From assembly GCA_037179335.1 (NCBI GenBank), contig JAKZHN010000008.1, positions 806,001 through 870,000 on the forward strand: DNA of 64,000 nucleotides, given 5' to 3'. The notes beneath the pieces were generated by a model that saw only the letters and a list, made by a program, of their open reading frames with translations, was not told the DNA's origin and did not search any database. Both the position numbers and the translations under genes were made by a program. Shown here one piece after another: positions 13,239 through 24,007 of the stretch; the first letter of the stretch is position 1, and each line of letters opens with the position of its first letter. The stretch is from Cyclaneusma minus. Taxonomy: Eukaryota; Ascomycota; Leotiomycetes; Marthamycetales; Marthamycetaceae.

Positions 13239-14962
13239 ATGGGTGCTAATCAATCCAAAACCCAAGAGCCTGCTCTGAACAACGAGAAGCTCGTTATCGA
13301 GCGACTCCGAGCTCTGCAGATCAAGGACCACCTGTCCGAGGATCTCGAGTATGTCCACATCGACAACGAGAAGAGACCGAGGAAGCTTTCTTCCCAGTCC
13401 CCAGAGCTGTCCGTGTCTGTTGTCGAGCAGTGGGAGAAGACTTTGCTTCAAGACCCCAAGAACAGGTAGCTATTATCCTCTATTATCTATCGACCAAGAG
13501 CAAGTCGGGTGGTCATGATGGACACGAAAGCAAGTGTCAACCAAGCATTAAGCTCAGTATACTATAGAGCTTTACAAATTGGCCCCCTTGAATTTGCTAT
13601 TAGAGCGTGAATTTTTAATTATCGGTGTAGTGGCGTCTTTGAGTGTCTTGCTGACAACAAATACGTAGACTCGCTCTCTCTGCGCTCAGCTCTGCCAATC
13701 CCAAAGATGTGCTACTCCAGCGTTCTGCCACCATTGCCGATGCCCACATTTTCAACATCAAGATCCCCTTTGAAGGAGCCCCCGTTACCAACCAGCGGCA
13801 ATCCGGCCGATGCTGGCTCTTTGCCTCCACAAACGTCTTCCGCGTGGCTCTCATGAAGCGTCACAACCTCGACAAATTCGAACTCTCCCAAGCATACCTC
13901 TTTTTCTGGGACAAGCTCGAAAAAGCAAACTTCTTCCTCGAGCAAATCCTCGACACCGCCGACGAAGCTCTCGACTCTCGACTGCTGCAGACCCTATTGT
14001 CTAACCCAGTCGGAGATGGCGGACAATGGGACATGGTATACAACCTTGTGCAAAAGTACGGTCTTGTACCACAAGCCCTATATCCCGATTCCTTCAACGC
14101 CAAGAGCAGTTCCGCCATCAACCAACTCATCACCACCAAGCTCCGTGAAGATGCTCTCATCCTCCGCAAACTATCCAAATCAGCTTTGGCAGACTCGCAA
14201 ACTGTGTCTACGCTTAAAGAGAAGATGATGCGCGAAGTCCACCTCATCCTAACCCTGACTCTGGGACCTCCTCCAGCCCCCGACAAGGAATTCACCTGGC
14301 CCTACCTCGACGCCGCAGGAAAATCGCACACTCTGACTACCACGCCACTAGCATTTGCCCAGGAGCTTTCCTCGCCCCTCAGCATCCGCTCCATCCGCGC
14401 CGATGTTGCCAAGTTATTCTCTCTCGTCAACGATCCCCGCAATGAGTACAACACGCTCCTCACCGTCGACCGCTTGGGAAACATTTACAACGGGCGATCC
14501 ACAACCTACGTGAATGTCTCCATGCCTGTACTCAAAAACGCCTGCATCGCCATGCTCAAAGCCGGCCTCCCAGTTTTCTTCGGCTCAGACGTCGGCAAAT
14601 ATTCCAACACTCCTGCTGGCGTTATGGACACGGACTTGATTGATTACGAGTTGGGATTCAACGTGAGACTGGGCATGAAGAAGGCGCAGAGATTAGAGAC
14701 TGGCGAGTCGGCCATGACTCATGCGATGGTGTTGACGGGTGTGCATGTGGAAAAGGGGCAAAGTGTGAGATGGAGGGTGCAGAATAGTTGGGGAGAGGGG
14801 GCCGGGAACGAGGGATGGTTTGTCATGAGTGATAAGTGGATGGATGAGTTTTGCTACCAGGCGGTTGTGGATCCGGGGTATGTCAGCAAGGAGGTCAGGG
14901 AGGTCTTGAACCAGAAGCCGGTTGTGCTGCCGTTGTGGGATCCTATGGGTGCGCTGGCTTAA
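13239..14962 (+). CDS. LAP3: Bleomycin hydrolase / cysteine aminopeptidase (peptidase C1B)
   Basis: Papain-fold self-compartmentalising aminopeptidase; yeast Lap3/Blh1 is the counterpart. Exons 13239-13465 and 13669-14962 give 506 residues, near the family length. The catalytic Cys124 lies in QRQSGRCWLFAS, His427 in MTHAMVLTGVH and Asn448 in VQNSWGEG, the full C1 triad in the right order. The 203-nt intron is long for this window, but the frame joins well (NRLALSALSSANP). The protein begins MGANQSK, which fits the N-myristoylation consensus (Gly2, small residue at 6, Lys7) and suggests some membrane attachment; this is inference. The C-terminus ends GALA, where the family undergoes self-trimming. 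Confidence 0.93.
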
Positions 14963-16173
14963 GGTATCTTGTGGTGCCTTTCTTTTCTTGTTATGTTGTG
15001 AATCTGTTAATGATCGATCTTACTACTTTATTTGCTGTTGACGACTTCAGTTGGTGCTTCATACTTCGTAACACCGGTCTTTCGTGCTCTTGAGATGTTC
15101 CGTAGCCGTCACTGCCCAATCTTGGTTACCACTGCCGTTGCTGCCCGAGTATGAGTTTTTCATTTATTCCTTCTCTGCTCCCAATTCTTGGGAACATTCC
15201 TAATCACTGAAAATACTCCTAGTTACTTGAAAAATTCCTAGTTATTGTGAATATTTCCCAATTACTTGGAATATTCTCAGTAACTTCAAGTATTTCTAGT
15301 CACTCTGATTTATCTGAATATTCTCAGCCACGTAGATATACTTCTTGCTAACGAAACGGACCATTGAAAAAGTTGGATTCTTTATTCCAAAGCGAATTCG
15401 TCAGCCCCGAACGTCATCCTATCCCATATACTCCTACCAACTCCGCGAGGTTGGTTGCTGGTAATGGGGCCCATACTTTGCGTCGTAAAGCTCGCCGTCA
15501 TAAAGCTCGCCGTCATACACCAACGGTTTTGTTGCTGAACTCACTTGAAGCACTGCCCCAGGCTCGGGACGATGGACCACGGAAGCTATCAAAGCGGATA
15601 CCTACGCATCTTATGGCTCATCGTTGACATACCCAAATCAATTCCATCGTTTCCGTCACCAGACACGACAGCGCCGTGCTGGGCAAAAAAAGAACTGCAG
15701 AACATACAACAGCAGGTATTCGCTGGTGGTCACCCACCCAACTACTAATCTGCCGATCTGAGGCTTATGTATGCAAGAGCAGACGGGTTTGCCAGTTCTC
15801 CTCAGTCTATGGTCGTATGTATTAGATTACTTTTCGAACGGGTATTTGGACCTTGAGAATCCCATTTCCCGCCTAGTGGTGAAATTTCTTCTGCGTGCAG
15901 CTTTGGTGTGATACAAACGCGCTGCACGAACGAATGCATATTCCCTTCCATCAACTTAAAGCACCTGAACACACGAAGATCACCAGACGAAATATACATG
16001 ACTACCAGCTTTCTCTGGTAAGCCTAGGTGTGTCAAGTCCGCCACAGTGACTGGAGTTGCGGTCAAATTCTAGCTGCTGTTCCTAACTCCTCATCAGACC
16101 AAGTACTATCCTTTGAAAAACGGTGCTCCTGAACATTTGGAAAACCAAAACGTCCTACTTCTCACAATACCAA
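14963..16173. other. Intergenic, contains a 19-bp repeat array
   Basis: No gene is supported. 15178-15328 carries a 19-bp repeat array, listed separately. Around 15480-15515 a short direct duplication (AAGCTCGCCGTCAT) occurs. The 15364-15627 ORF is not protein-like. Confidence 0.5.
15178..15328. repeat. Tandem array of the degenerate 19-bp repeat
   Basis: About seven units in register, for example TTGGAATATTCTCAGTAAC and TGAAAATACTCCTAGTTAC. The 19-bp period is held throughout while individual bases vary. I could not find matching inverted ends here, so this may be an eroded copy. Confidence 0.75.
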
Positions 16174-17575
16174 TCAGTGAAAGTCCACAGCAAGACACTG
16201 ATTGCGCGACGCGACGTCAGGCACGCCCGTCCCGCCCACAACATACGCCTTGCCAGTTCCAAGCATCTTGTGCTCCCAATCCACAGCCGCTTGATTCGGG
16301 CCCCCCAACCAATTGCCCATGGTACTCGCCAACGCCCGCTCGCCATTCGGCTTCTTCCTGATCGCGGCCTCGGGCGCACCGCTCACAATGTCCTTCACGA
16401 ACCCATTCTCACGCTTCGTCCCATCCGTCGAGGCGACCGTAGCGGCCCCATCGCATCCCTGCTCTAGACTGACGTCGCCGTGAGCGGCGTGGTCGTTGCT
16501 GGCAGAGATTTGAAACTCAACCCAGGTCGCGGGAAGCTCGGTGCCTCGCTGGACGCGGCCTTTGAAGGTGGTGGGAAGGGGCACGTGTATCGTGGCATTT
16601 GGGCCAAGGTGGACGCTCTTGAGCGGGTGGGTGAAGTTGGGGTCGGCGGTGCCGTTGCCGTTGGTGTTGTTGTTGTAGAAGAAATAGGTGCATTCCTTGT
16701 GAGATTTGTTGGTCAGGATGATTCCGGGTTCAATATGGACGCTTTCGTGTTGAGCCTCAGGGCGGTGCTCGGCCTGGTGTGCTGGTACCGCCATCTTCGA
16801 CTGGGCGTGCACGTGAGGTTGCACGTGGGGATTCTCGGCTGGATGTGGAGCCTCGTGTCCAGCAGCAGGGGCGGAACCCTTCTCTGCAACCTTTCCACTG
16901 CTGTACTCGATGACGAGGTCCTTGTCTCCATGAGCCGCAGAGCTCTACCCGGCGATTAGGATTATCCGGTAAAGGGGATGGCAAAAGACAAATACCTGTG
17001 CGTTGTCGCCCGCATCACCCTTACTCTTTCCCCAAGCGCCGATACCAATGTACAACTTGCCCTCCGCAAACCCGCGAACAAATTTCTCGAGGGCGGGACT
17101 GTCCTTGGGGGCCCCGATGCGCTCGACATTACCATGAGCGTCGAGGAAGACGAAGCCCTTGAGCCCCTCCTTCTCCTGCGCGCTGGCCTTGTGATAGGCC
17201 TCGTTGCATGCTTGCATGAAGCTGGGCATACCTTTACGTGTGGATGGGTCGCCATCTTGCTGGATGGTCAAATTGCCGCCGGCGCCGACGATGACGCTGA
17301 TGTCGAAGGTGTCGTTGCCTGGACTCGTCAAATACTGTCAAGGGGCAGGAGGTGGCCACAGATTCGAGCTTACCTTTCCAGCCGTCTTTGGTGATCTCGG
17401 CTTGCTCGCCCTCGTGGCCATTATGGAGAGCGATGATGGCGCCTGATGTGTGGTCTGGAGCAGGGATGCGAGAGCTTCCGTGGGGGGCGACGGTGATATT
17501 GTGGTTGTTATTATAACCGTGGACCTCAAACTCCTGGGCACCATCGGAGTGGTTTTGGACGACAATGTTATGCAT
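16174..17575 (-). CDS. Hypothetical protein with two similar beta-rich domains
   Basis: Protein of 431 residues from exons 17575-17374, 17318-16996 and 16944-16174; the introns (55 and 51 nt) join in frame. There is no signal peptide. I do not recognise a named family with confidence. Residues about 1-170 and 235-431 look like two versions of one module: each opens with I-V/L-x-N-x-S, has a YNNN...N-x-T-V/I-x-x-P segment, then a D-(I/V)-S-(V/L) strand and GAGGNLTIQQDG versus GCDGAATVASTDG. A His/Pro/Ala-rich linker (HVQPHVHAQ) joins them. The C-terminal module (WLGGPNQAAVDWEH, VVGGTGVPDVASRNQCLAV) resembles fungal thaumatin-like or osmotin-fold proteins. Function is unknown. Confidence 0.7.
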
Positions 17576-18635
17576 GGTGACTTGAATTTTTGACTTGGCG
17601 AGGATAGGGGATATGAAGGGTTATGGCTCTCTCTTCAAAAGAATGGTAGCTGGCTTTGATCTGCTACAAAGGCAGATTATATCTTATTCCTCTCCGACGC
17701 AGAACATGGCTGCCGTGCTGACATTCTGCTCAGCCCTCAGCCTCTGTCTATAAAAGATTGAGGCTAGATTGCAGCCACCTACACGACCAATTCCCGCGAA
17801 CAACTCACAACTCACAGCCCGCAACCACACCCACCTCCTTCACACCCAGCCACACTCTCCTGCGCCCACCGCATCCTCCGCACATCAGTTCTCCGTGCTA
17901 CAAAGGCAGAATATATCCTACTCTCCAACGCGGCACATGACTGCCTTGCTGACAATTCTTCTCAGCCCTCAGCCTCTGTCGATGAGAGGATGATGCTGGA
18001 TTGGAGCCCCTATTCGACCAATTTTGGTCAGCCCGCATCCTCTGTCCATTAGAGGTTGAGGAACTGGACGGTTTGCAGCTGCCCATACGACCAAGTCTGC
18101 TCAGCCCTCAGCTTCTATCCATGAGAGGCTGAGGCTGGATTTCAGGATATTATACGACCAATTAATGAGTCCTTACACACTGGTGTGGGTGCGTTTCGCC
18201 AGCTGGCTTGGGGGCCGAGGATTCGTGGTCCAGCCGCGTCACCTTTACTGCTTTGCATTCAACTGGCCTGTCGGGCGCAGCTGTTTGGGGCGCTGTAGCT
18301 ATACCAATAGCATGATCCCGTTCGTGCAAGATGGTGTGTCGCACAGGGCAGACGCCCCTCTTTCTCACCATCCTTCACCGGCGCAGTCTCTCTACCGATG
18401 AGTTTTCTTTGCTGCCTGGTTGCTGATCAATCAGAGCACGATGTGTGGTGAGGAGTGGCTTGGATCGCTACTTTTCAGCACCATATGTATATATTATATA
18501 TATATATCCTTGAAGCCAACACGACGATGCCAAACCGGTTGCCATTGAAATCTTGCCGTCCTCTTTCTAATTCTTTGGAAGAAACTTATCCTTGGCTCCA
18601 TTAACCCGTAGAGGATCGAAAGACTCGCTGCCATT
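17576..18635. repeat. Diverged direct repeats with hairpin units
   Basis: A segment at about 17664-17800 (CTACAAAGGCAG...GCTCAGCCCTCAGCCTCTGTC...ACGACCAATT) recurs at about 17898-18022. A roughly 70-bp sub-unit ending in CGACCAA repeats twice more up to about 18165. Each sub-unit holds a short inverted repeat of the CTCAGCCTCT...AGAGGCTGAG type that could form a hairpin. No gene is supported from 17576 to 18635. Confidence 0.6.
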
Positions 18636-19487
18636 ATGCCAGCAAAGAAGCGCATGTTGTTGTGGGACTGGACAAACACCAAAGGTATAAAGCTCTACGC
18701 GCGACATTGTTCTTTTCGTTGCTAATTCAGAAAGAATGCCCAAATCGCATCAACGACGTGCCTTTCAATCGTGCCCTAATCTCCTCGGTCTGCAACTGGA
18801 ACGCCTGGGTGCCCCCTGAGTTAAAAGGGAGGGCTCCTTTCCGCCCCATGATCCACGACCGCAGCCAACTTCTCGGTCAAGAATGGAAGTGGATTGAGGA
18901 GTCCAAGGAGCCAATCATCATCTACTTCAACGAACCTGAAAGAAACGGCATTAGCCCCGCCGAGGCGGCAGAGATCTGGCACAAGCAGGTCGTTCATCTC
19001 AAGGCTAAAGGAAAGAAGCTATGCAGTCCGTCGTGCAGCAACGACGCTGCTGGGCAGAAGTGGATCGAAGACTTCATGCACCGTGTCGCGAGCGAGCCTC
19101 CTGATTTCGTCGGGCTGCACTACTATGGCACCGATGAGAATGCGGCGCAGAAGTACATTGAAATGATGCACGGAAAATTCAAACGTGATATCATGGTGAC
19201 CGAGGTCGCTTCGATATCGAGGAACCCTCAGGATGTTCTCAAGTTCACGGCTCACCTCGGTAAGATGGCCTGCAAAGATAAATGGAGCGGACAGCGGATT
19301 ACTGACGGGTACTGCAGCTAACTGGATGGACGGGACCGAGTGGATCAAGGAGTACGGCTTCTTTGGATGTATGAAGCAGATGCCCGACAACTTTGTTAGC
19401 CCAGAGGCTAGACTTATGAACCCCGATGGATCGTTCAGTCACCTGGGCCACCTACTCATGGCCGAAGAACCCATCAAAGGTAGGTAG
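18636..19487 (+). CDS. Asl1-like glycosyl hydrolase (GH128-type), probable beta-1,3-glucanase
   Basis: Protein of 247 residues from exons 18636-18684, 18735-19259 and 19318-19487. The fold marks of the Asl1/GH128 TIM-barrel family are present: MLLWDWTN near the start, ISSVCNWNAWVPPELKGRAPFRPM, YFNEPE (candidate acid/base Glu), FVGLHYYG and MVTEVAS (candidate nucleophile Glu). I chose acceptor 18734 because it restores WDWTNTKECPN in frame. There is no signal peptide, so it may act inside the cell or leave by another route. The 3' end could instead splice at 19479 to an acceptor near 19542, ending PIKA. Family members cleave beta-1,3-glucan; activity here is inferred. Confidence 0.82.
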
Positions 19488-20380
19488 TCATTAGTCCTCA
19501 GTGGCGACTCATCAGCGTAATTTTGCTGACATGGTTCGACAGCTTGAGCACCTGCACTAGCGACCAGATCCCTGGTCGCAAAACAGACTTCAGACGTCGG
19601 CAATAGACCGTGAGTATGTTATTCTTGAATCACTGGTACCACAGGATCGTTTTGATAAGTTTCATGATGTTTTGTGTTTAGAACAAGGAGGTATAGGAGG
19701 ATGGGAAGCGACGGTTCAGCTATGGTGGTGACAGTTCGTCTGCGCGCAGTACACACATCGGACCCTTCAAGTAATTAGGAACATTCCCAGTAACCGAGAA
19801 TGTTCCCAGCGGCTAGGAATACCTTGAGTGATTAATGGATATTCTGAGTAATTATGAGTATTCCGAGTAATTGGAAATAATCTGAGTAACTGGAAACATT
19901 TCGAGTGACTAGATTTTGATTTTTTTAATAATTAGAATTATCTCCAGCAATTGAAATAACCTTTACTCTTGACTGAGGATACAAGAATTGTCACTCCAAG
20001 GATGGTTACCCACTATTAAGTAATGGTGTCAATGAACCCCTGTTGAGGGACGTAGGCGCTTGCATTGGGAAGGTCTAGCTAAGGCCCAGCTCTTACATGT
20101 ATGGAGCTGGGTATGGCGCTACATAACAAAGGAGCTAGGGCTGCTGCCTGATATGGCAGGCTGACAACCCCCCCTCACCCCCTGGTAAAATAAGCGGGGT
20201 AAGGTAGAGGCAACATCGCATCATGCTGCCGCCTATCTCACTGATGTCCTAGCAAACGACGTACAGAAAGTCCAAGTGCATGTCCAATCTTTCGTCTATC
20301 TTTCCCTTTCGCAGACATTCATCTCCTCTCCTCGTTGGTACCCCTTCGTTTTCCGAGCTTGGGATATCGACTCGCCAAAG
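19488..20380. other. Intergenic, 19-bp repeat element and LTR-like fragment
   Basis: No gene. It holds the repeat element at 19727-19994 and, at 20041-20215, a 175-bp stretch that starts TGTTG and ends CAACA. Both are discussed separately. Confidence 0.5.
19727..19994. mobile_element. MITE-like element, GGTGACA-type ends, 19-bp repeat core
   Basis: The left end begins GGTGACAGTTCGTCTGCGCG; the right end is the inverse of GTGACAATTCTTGT. These match the ends of the 12688-12840 element. The core (19771-19965) contains about eight to ten units in 19-bp register, such as AGTAATTAGGAACATTCCC and AGTAACCGAGAATGTTCCC. It is non-coding and the ends are more diverged than in the 12.7-kb copy. Confidence 0.65.
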
Positions 20381-22143
20381 ATGGGTTATTACGAGAACTG
20401 CTGCCAGATCTGCGCCGTCTCATTGAATATCGCGCGTTTGCGTACCAAATACGAGCCCGCATCCGCGGGGTGGGGGCCTTCTGCCGGGCTGGTTTATCTT
20501 TGTGATGAAAATACATGTCTCTGCACTCTGAAGAAGGAGCAGAGTGGCTGTGAGAATATTGAGACTGAAGAGCAACCTCGAGACGTGCTGCATCTTCCGG
20601 GGCCTGGGTGCTGCTTCAATGGCTACAGCGGGCATCGCATTGGTGCCGAAGAGATGCAAGTATGTTTTTCTTGAATAGTATCATCAAGTTGAAGCAATTC
20701 CGTGTTCAGGTTTCCTTGTCTCGTTCTCGAAACTCTCTGCGAGCTTCCTGGCGTCGAGAAGCGTCTCAATGTTTCCTGCGGTCATGTACTCACTCGTCCT
20801 TCGACTTCCATAACCAGGCCAACATTGATTGTTGCCTAAGTGCGCATAGAACTTGGTCATTCGCAATCACTCAGGAGCGTTCACTGATGCTTTCTAGGGA
20901 ATGAGATACCCTCGCTATATCATCAAGAAGCCTGAAGACGTGGAGAATCAATACGGAGAAGAGCCACAAGAGGCTTATGAGCGTGACAGCGAGTTCTTTG
21001 TGACGACTCAGACGGTCAAACCTCCCTATGGGGGGGGAGAACAACATGATCTGGAACGTGTTCGCTTTGGAATTGACACATTTCTTGGTGTGAATGGCGA
21101 TTTTGGCGTCGACGACGTGCCGATCGGCCTCCCAGTCCATGATGCTTGCTGGAAGATATTTGAGAAAGTGTGTATGAAGAGGCTTGGAAAAGTGGATTTA
21201 CAGGGGTTCATGGGGCTTTGACGAGTGAGTAACAGACTGTCCAACGACTGAGCTATCATCGATTATGGATTTCATATTGACGTTGCATCTTATTAGAGAG
21301 AATCATGCAGTAATTGCGGGTTTCAAGGCCTTCGACAAGACCAGGCGATCATCGAATGTAAGGGTTGATGGTGGAGCCATCACGTTGGAACAGAGGTAAA
21401 CTCGAATGACCCGAATTTGCAGAATAATGTTTGCTGACCAGCATTTAGTATCTCGCGGCTAATCCCTTCAACATTCCTGGGCTGTCCTTGGTCATTCAAG
21501 ACCATCTTGGTGATAGCCCTGAGGGTCAGGGTGTCTTCCGCTCCCGCGCCAACACTCCTCGAGAAGACAACCGACCGACTTATTCCTCAAATTGCCAACG
21601 GAACTGCGCAATAAGATCTTGGTCAATCTCTCATCGCGAGATATTGCCTCACTACGTCTTGTAAGCCGTGCTTTCGAACAATTACCAAAATGGCTCTTCA
21701 AGCAACTCATCGAGGATGAACTGCCCTGGTTCTGGGAGCTTGAAGAAGTTCATGCCCAGGCTTCAGAAAGTATTAGAAAGCAGAATATAGAAGCCTACGG
21801 CGAGAAAGGCGAAAAGTTCGAGGAAGCATTGCCTCCGTATACCTGTAGAGATGAGCAGTGGAAGACTGACATCTTGGACAGCATCAAAAGAAAAAGGATG
21901 AGTGTGAATTGGATGTCTGTCTATCGTTACTTGGCAGCCATACGGAAGTCCTTCTTGGGACTTCGGAATCGAACAAGGATTTGGAAAGTTACAGAGGAGA
22001 TCGTCAGACGGATTGGGAGTCTGAGAGAGAGAAAAGGCTGTCCTATAGGAAGCGGCGAAATGTTGGACGTGACTCCTGGGGAAGACGAGATCGAGGCAGG
22101 ATTGGTCACGCATGCTTTTTATTGTGCGGTGTGTAGAGTGTAG
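20381..22143 (+). pseudogene. Disrupted fungal F-box family gene
   Basis: Conserved segments of a fungal F-box protein family appear in order on the plus strand. 20381-20659 encodes MGYYENCCQICAVSLN to GPGCCFNGYSGHRIGAEEM. 20898-21221 encodes HDACWKIFEKVC and KRLGKVDLQGFM. Next come segments with WWSHHVGTE and YLAANPFNIPGLSLVIQDH. The F-box itself lies at 21592-22143 (LPTELRNKILVNLSSRDIASLRLVSRAF). The parts do not form one reading frame: TGA codons at 21219-21221 and 21366-21368 interrupt otherwise conserved sequence, and a one-base frame change lies between about 21565 and 21592, just before the F-box. The candidate first intron (20660-20897) is long. The simplest reading is a decayed gene; two truncated products or base-call errors are alternatives. 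Confidence 0.6.
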
Positions 22144-22637
22144 CTCAAGACGCCGAAAAAGAGAGGTGTGGACAGCTTCTGGGACCCTGGGTTGTGAACT
22201 TTGGCCTGGTCAACATCTTGGAGTTCTTGGCTGTTGAGAACCTGAATTTATTTGCTGCCAATATTTCTCTGGGCTTTGTCAAGACAGACATATTTCTCAA
22301 GACTGGAATCTGCATGTGCAGTCCCAACGAGCACGGAGGAGTCGCCCATATGTTTCTAAATGTTTCCGCAATAAATTTTCAATACTGCTGATAACCCTCG
22401 AACTCTCTATCGATAATGAAAATCATCATGTCTTCCTATCCGTCATCCCTGAAATTACATGTTGAGACCCATCTTAAGCACCTTCCCAGCACCACTGAAA
22501 GGGTAACCTCTCTCGACCATTTCCACATATAGATCTTCATACTATACTTGAGTCTTGACTGATGTTGCGAAAGGATGGTCGCCGAGACTGTCAGTTATTG
22601 TGAGCATTTGAGACTTTGGTGCATCCATGGGTAACAG
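22144..22637. other. Intergenic, nothing recognised
   Basis: 494 bp between the F-box remnant and the 3' end of the convergent 7TM gene. No repeat or gene-like ORF is seen. Confidence 0.4.
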
Positions 22638-24007
22638 CTAAATACTCACATCATGATGGTCTGAGTCCGTTTCATGCAGCTCCATCTCAACTACAGTCTT
22701 TCCAGGGTGTGAGACATCCTTCTCTTGCTGAGAAACAACCGCTGGCTTGGAGTTAATCGAAAGTTCTTCTTCGCCGGTTCGATTATTATCTCGAATAAAT
22801 GCTCTGATGCGGGAGATCCTGGCGTCTGGAATGCTGACGGAAACTCTTCTCCTCGACCATTGAAGTCTCTGCTTGAGCCGATCAGAAAAGGAAGGGGGGG
22901 TCGGGCTCGGCTTCTCTTGATGTATCCTCTTGGTGTGGACAAACAAAGTGCGAAACGCGTTGACAGAGGCCATGATAACACCGACACATGCTTCAATATA
23001 CTGCCAGAACAGACTCCAAATGGTGTCATCAACATGTCCATATTGGTAGCCAGCTATACGCACGATCGCTGTGATGACCATGAATATAGAGAGGCAGAAG
23101 AACAAGCCTAAACTGAGCTTCTGTCTGGCTCTCATCTGAGTTTTCCGAAGGACCAAGATAGGTATACTAATGACTAGAAGATAGTTTCAGTCATCAGAAA
23201 GAGAACTATTTCAAAATCTGTTCAATAATTAGGGATACCTACTCATAAGATCTGAGCATATGTCCAAGATTGTGACAACAATGGTAAGGGCGAGCGTATG
23301 CGGAGCAGCCGGTAGGCATTTTGCTAGTGTTATCAACTGTCAGCAGTTTTCGTTGTCTTCTTTTCAGAATAGGGAAAGTACTCACAAGATTCATCTCCAA
23401 AGTACGGGCACAGTATGAAAATTTCGCCGACCAAGAACGCCCAAGTTACAATAGTACAAACCACAACAAACCAAAAATACCTAGTAAGAGAATCCGAAAC
23501 ACTTCTTATAAGCAGATAGAAGAGAGAGAGGAAAGAGCCCTTGATTGCGAAGGTCGCAGTCCAAGCCAACGCCACAAAAGCCGCGACAGTCGCCTCCGCC
23601 ACTTTCAAACTTTCTAAGTCCGCAATGCTAACAACAAACTTGAAACCAAGCACCATTCCTTCCGTAATGTAGAGAGCCCTTGAAGTGGCAATGAAGAGTC
23701 CGGTTGCCCCTGATAGACACAGGACGGCGAATATCACAAAATAATCGTCAAGGAATAGCGTTTTGCGTGCGTAAAGCCGGATGGCGATCCGGGATAGGAA
23801 TGTTACCAAGGCGGTGCAGTAAAATGTCAAGATGGCAATCTAATTACATCAAGTCAATCAGCATAGCTTCAGATAAAGATCTTTGAGAATTTCAAGGGAC
23901 CATCTTACCTTCGCACTGGAGTAGGGGATCCTTCCTGAGTGATAGATGGCGTAGTCATTGGCAGCTTGGTCACTTGGCGTGCCGATATAGCTTGCGAATG
24001 CGTCCAT
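22638..24007 (-). CDS. Fungal rhodopsin-domain seven-transmembrane protein (PTH11-like group)
   Basis: Integral membrane protein of 389 residues. Exons on the minus strand: 24007-23909, 23839-23386, 23323-23243 and 23173-22638, all in frame with short introns. Hydrophobic helices include IAILTFYCTALVTFLSRIAI, DDYFVIFAVLCLSGATGLFI, YFWFVVVCTIVTWAFLVGEI, LALTIVVTILDICSDLMI and LGLFFCLSIFMVITAIVRI. LDDYF, the Cys-containing extracellular loop, LDICSDLM and the W...IEACVGVIMASVNAFRTL end helix are hallmarks of the fungal rhodopsin domain. The tail is charged and probably cytosolic. It lacks the N-terminal CFEM domain of true Pth11. A receptor-like role is inferred; the ligand is unknown. Confidence 0.85.
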
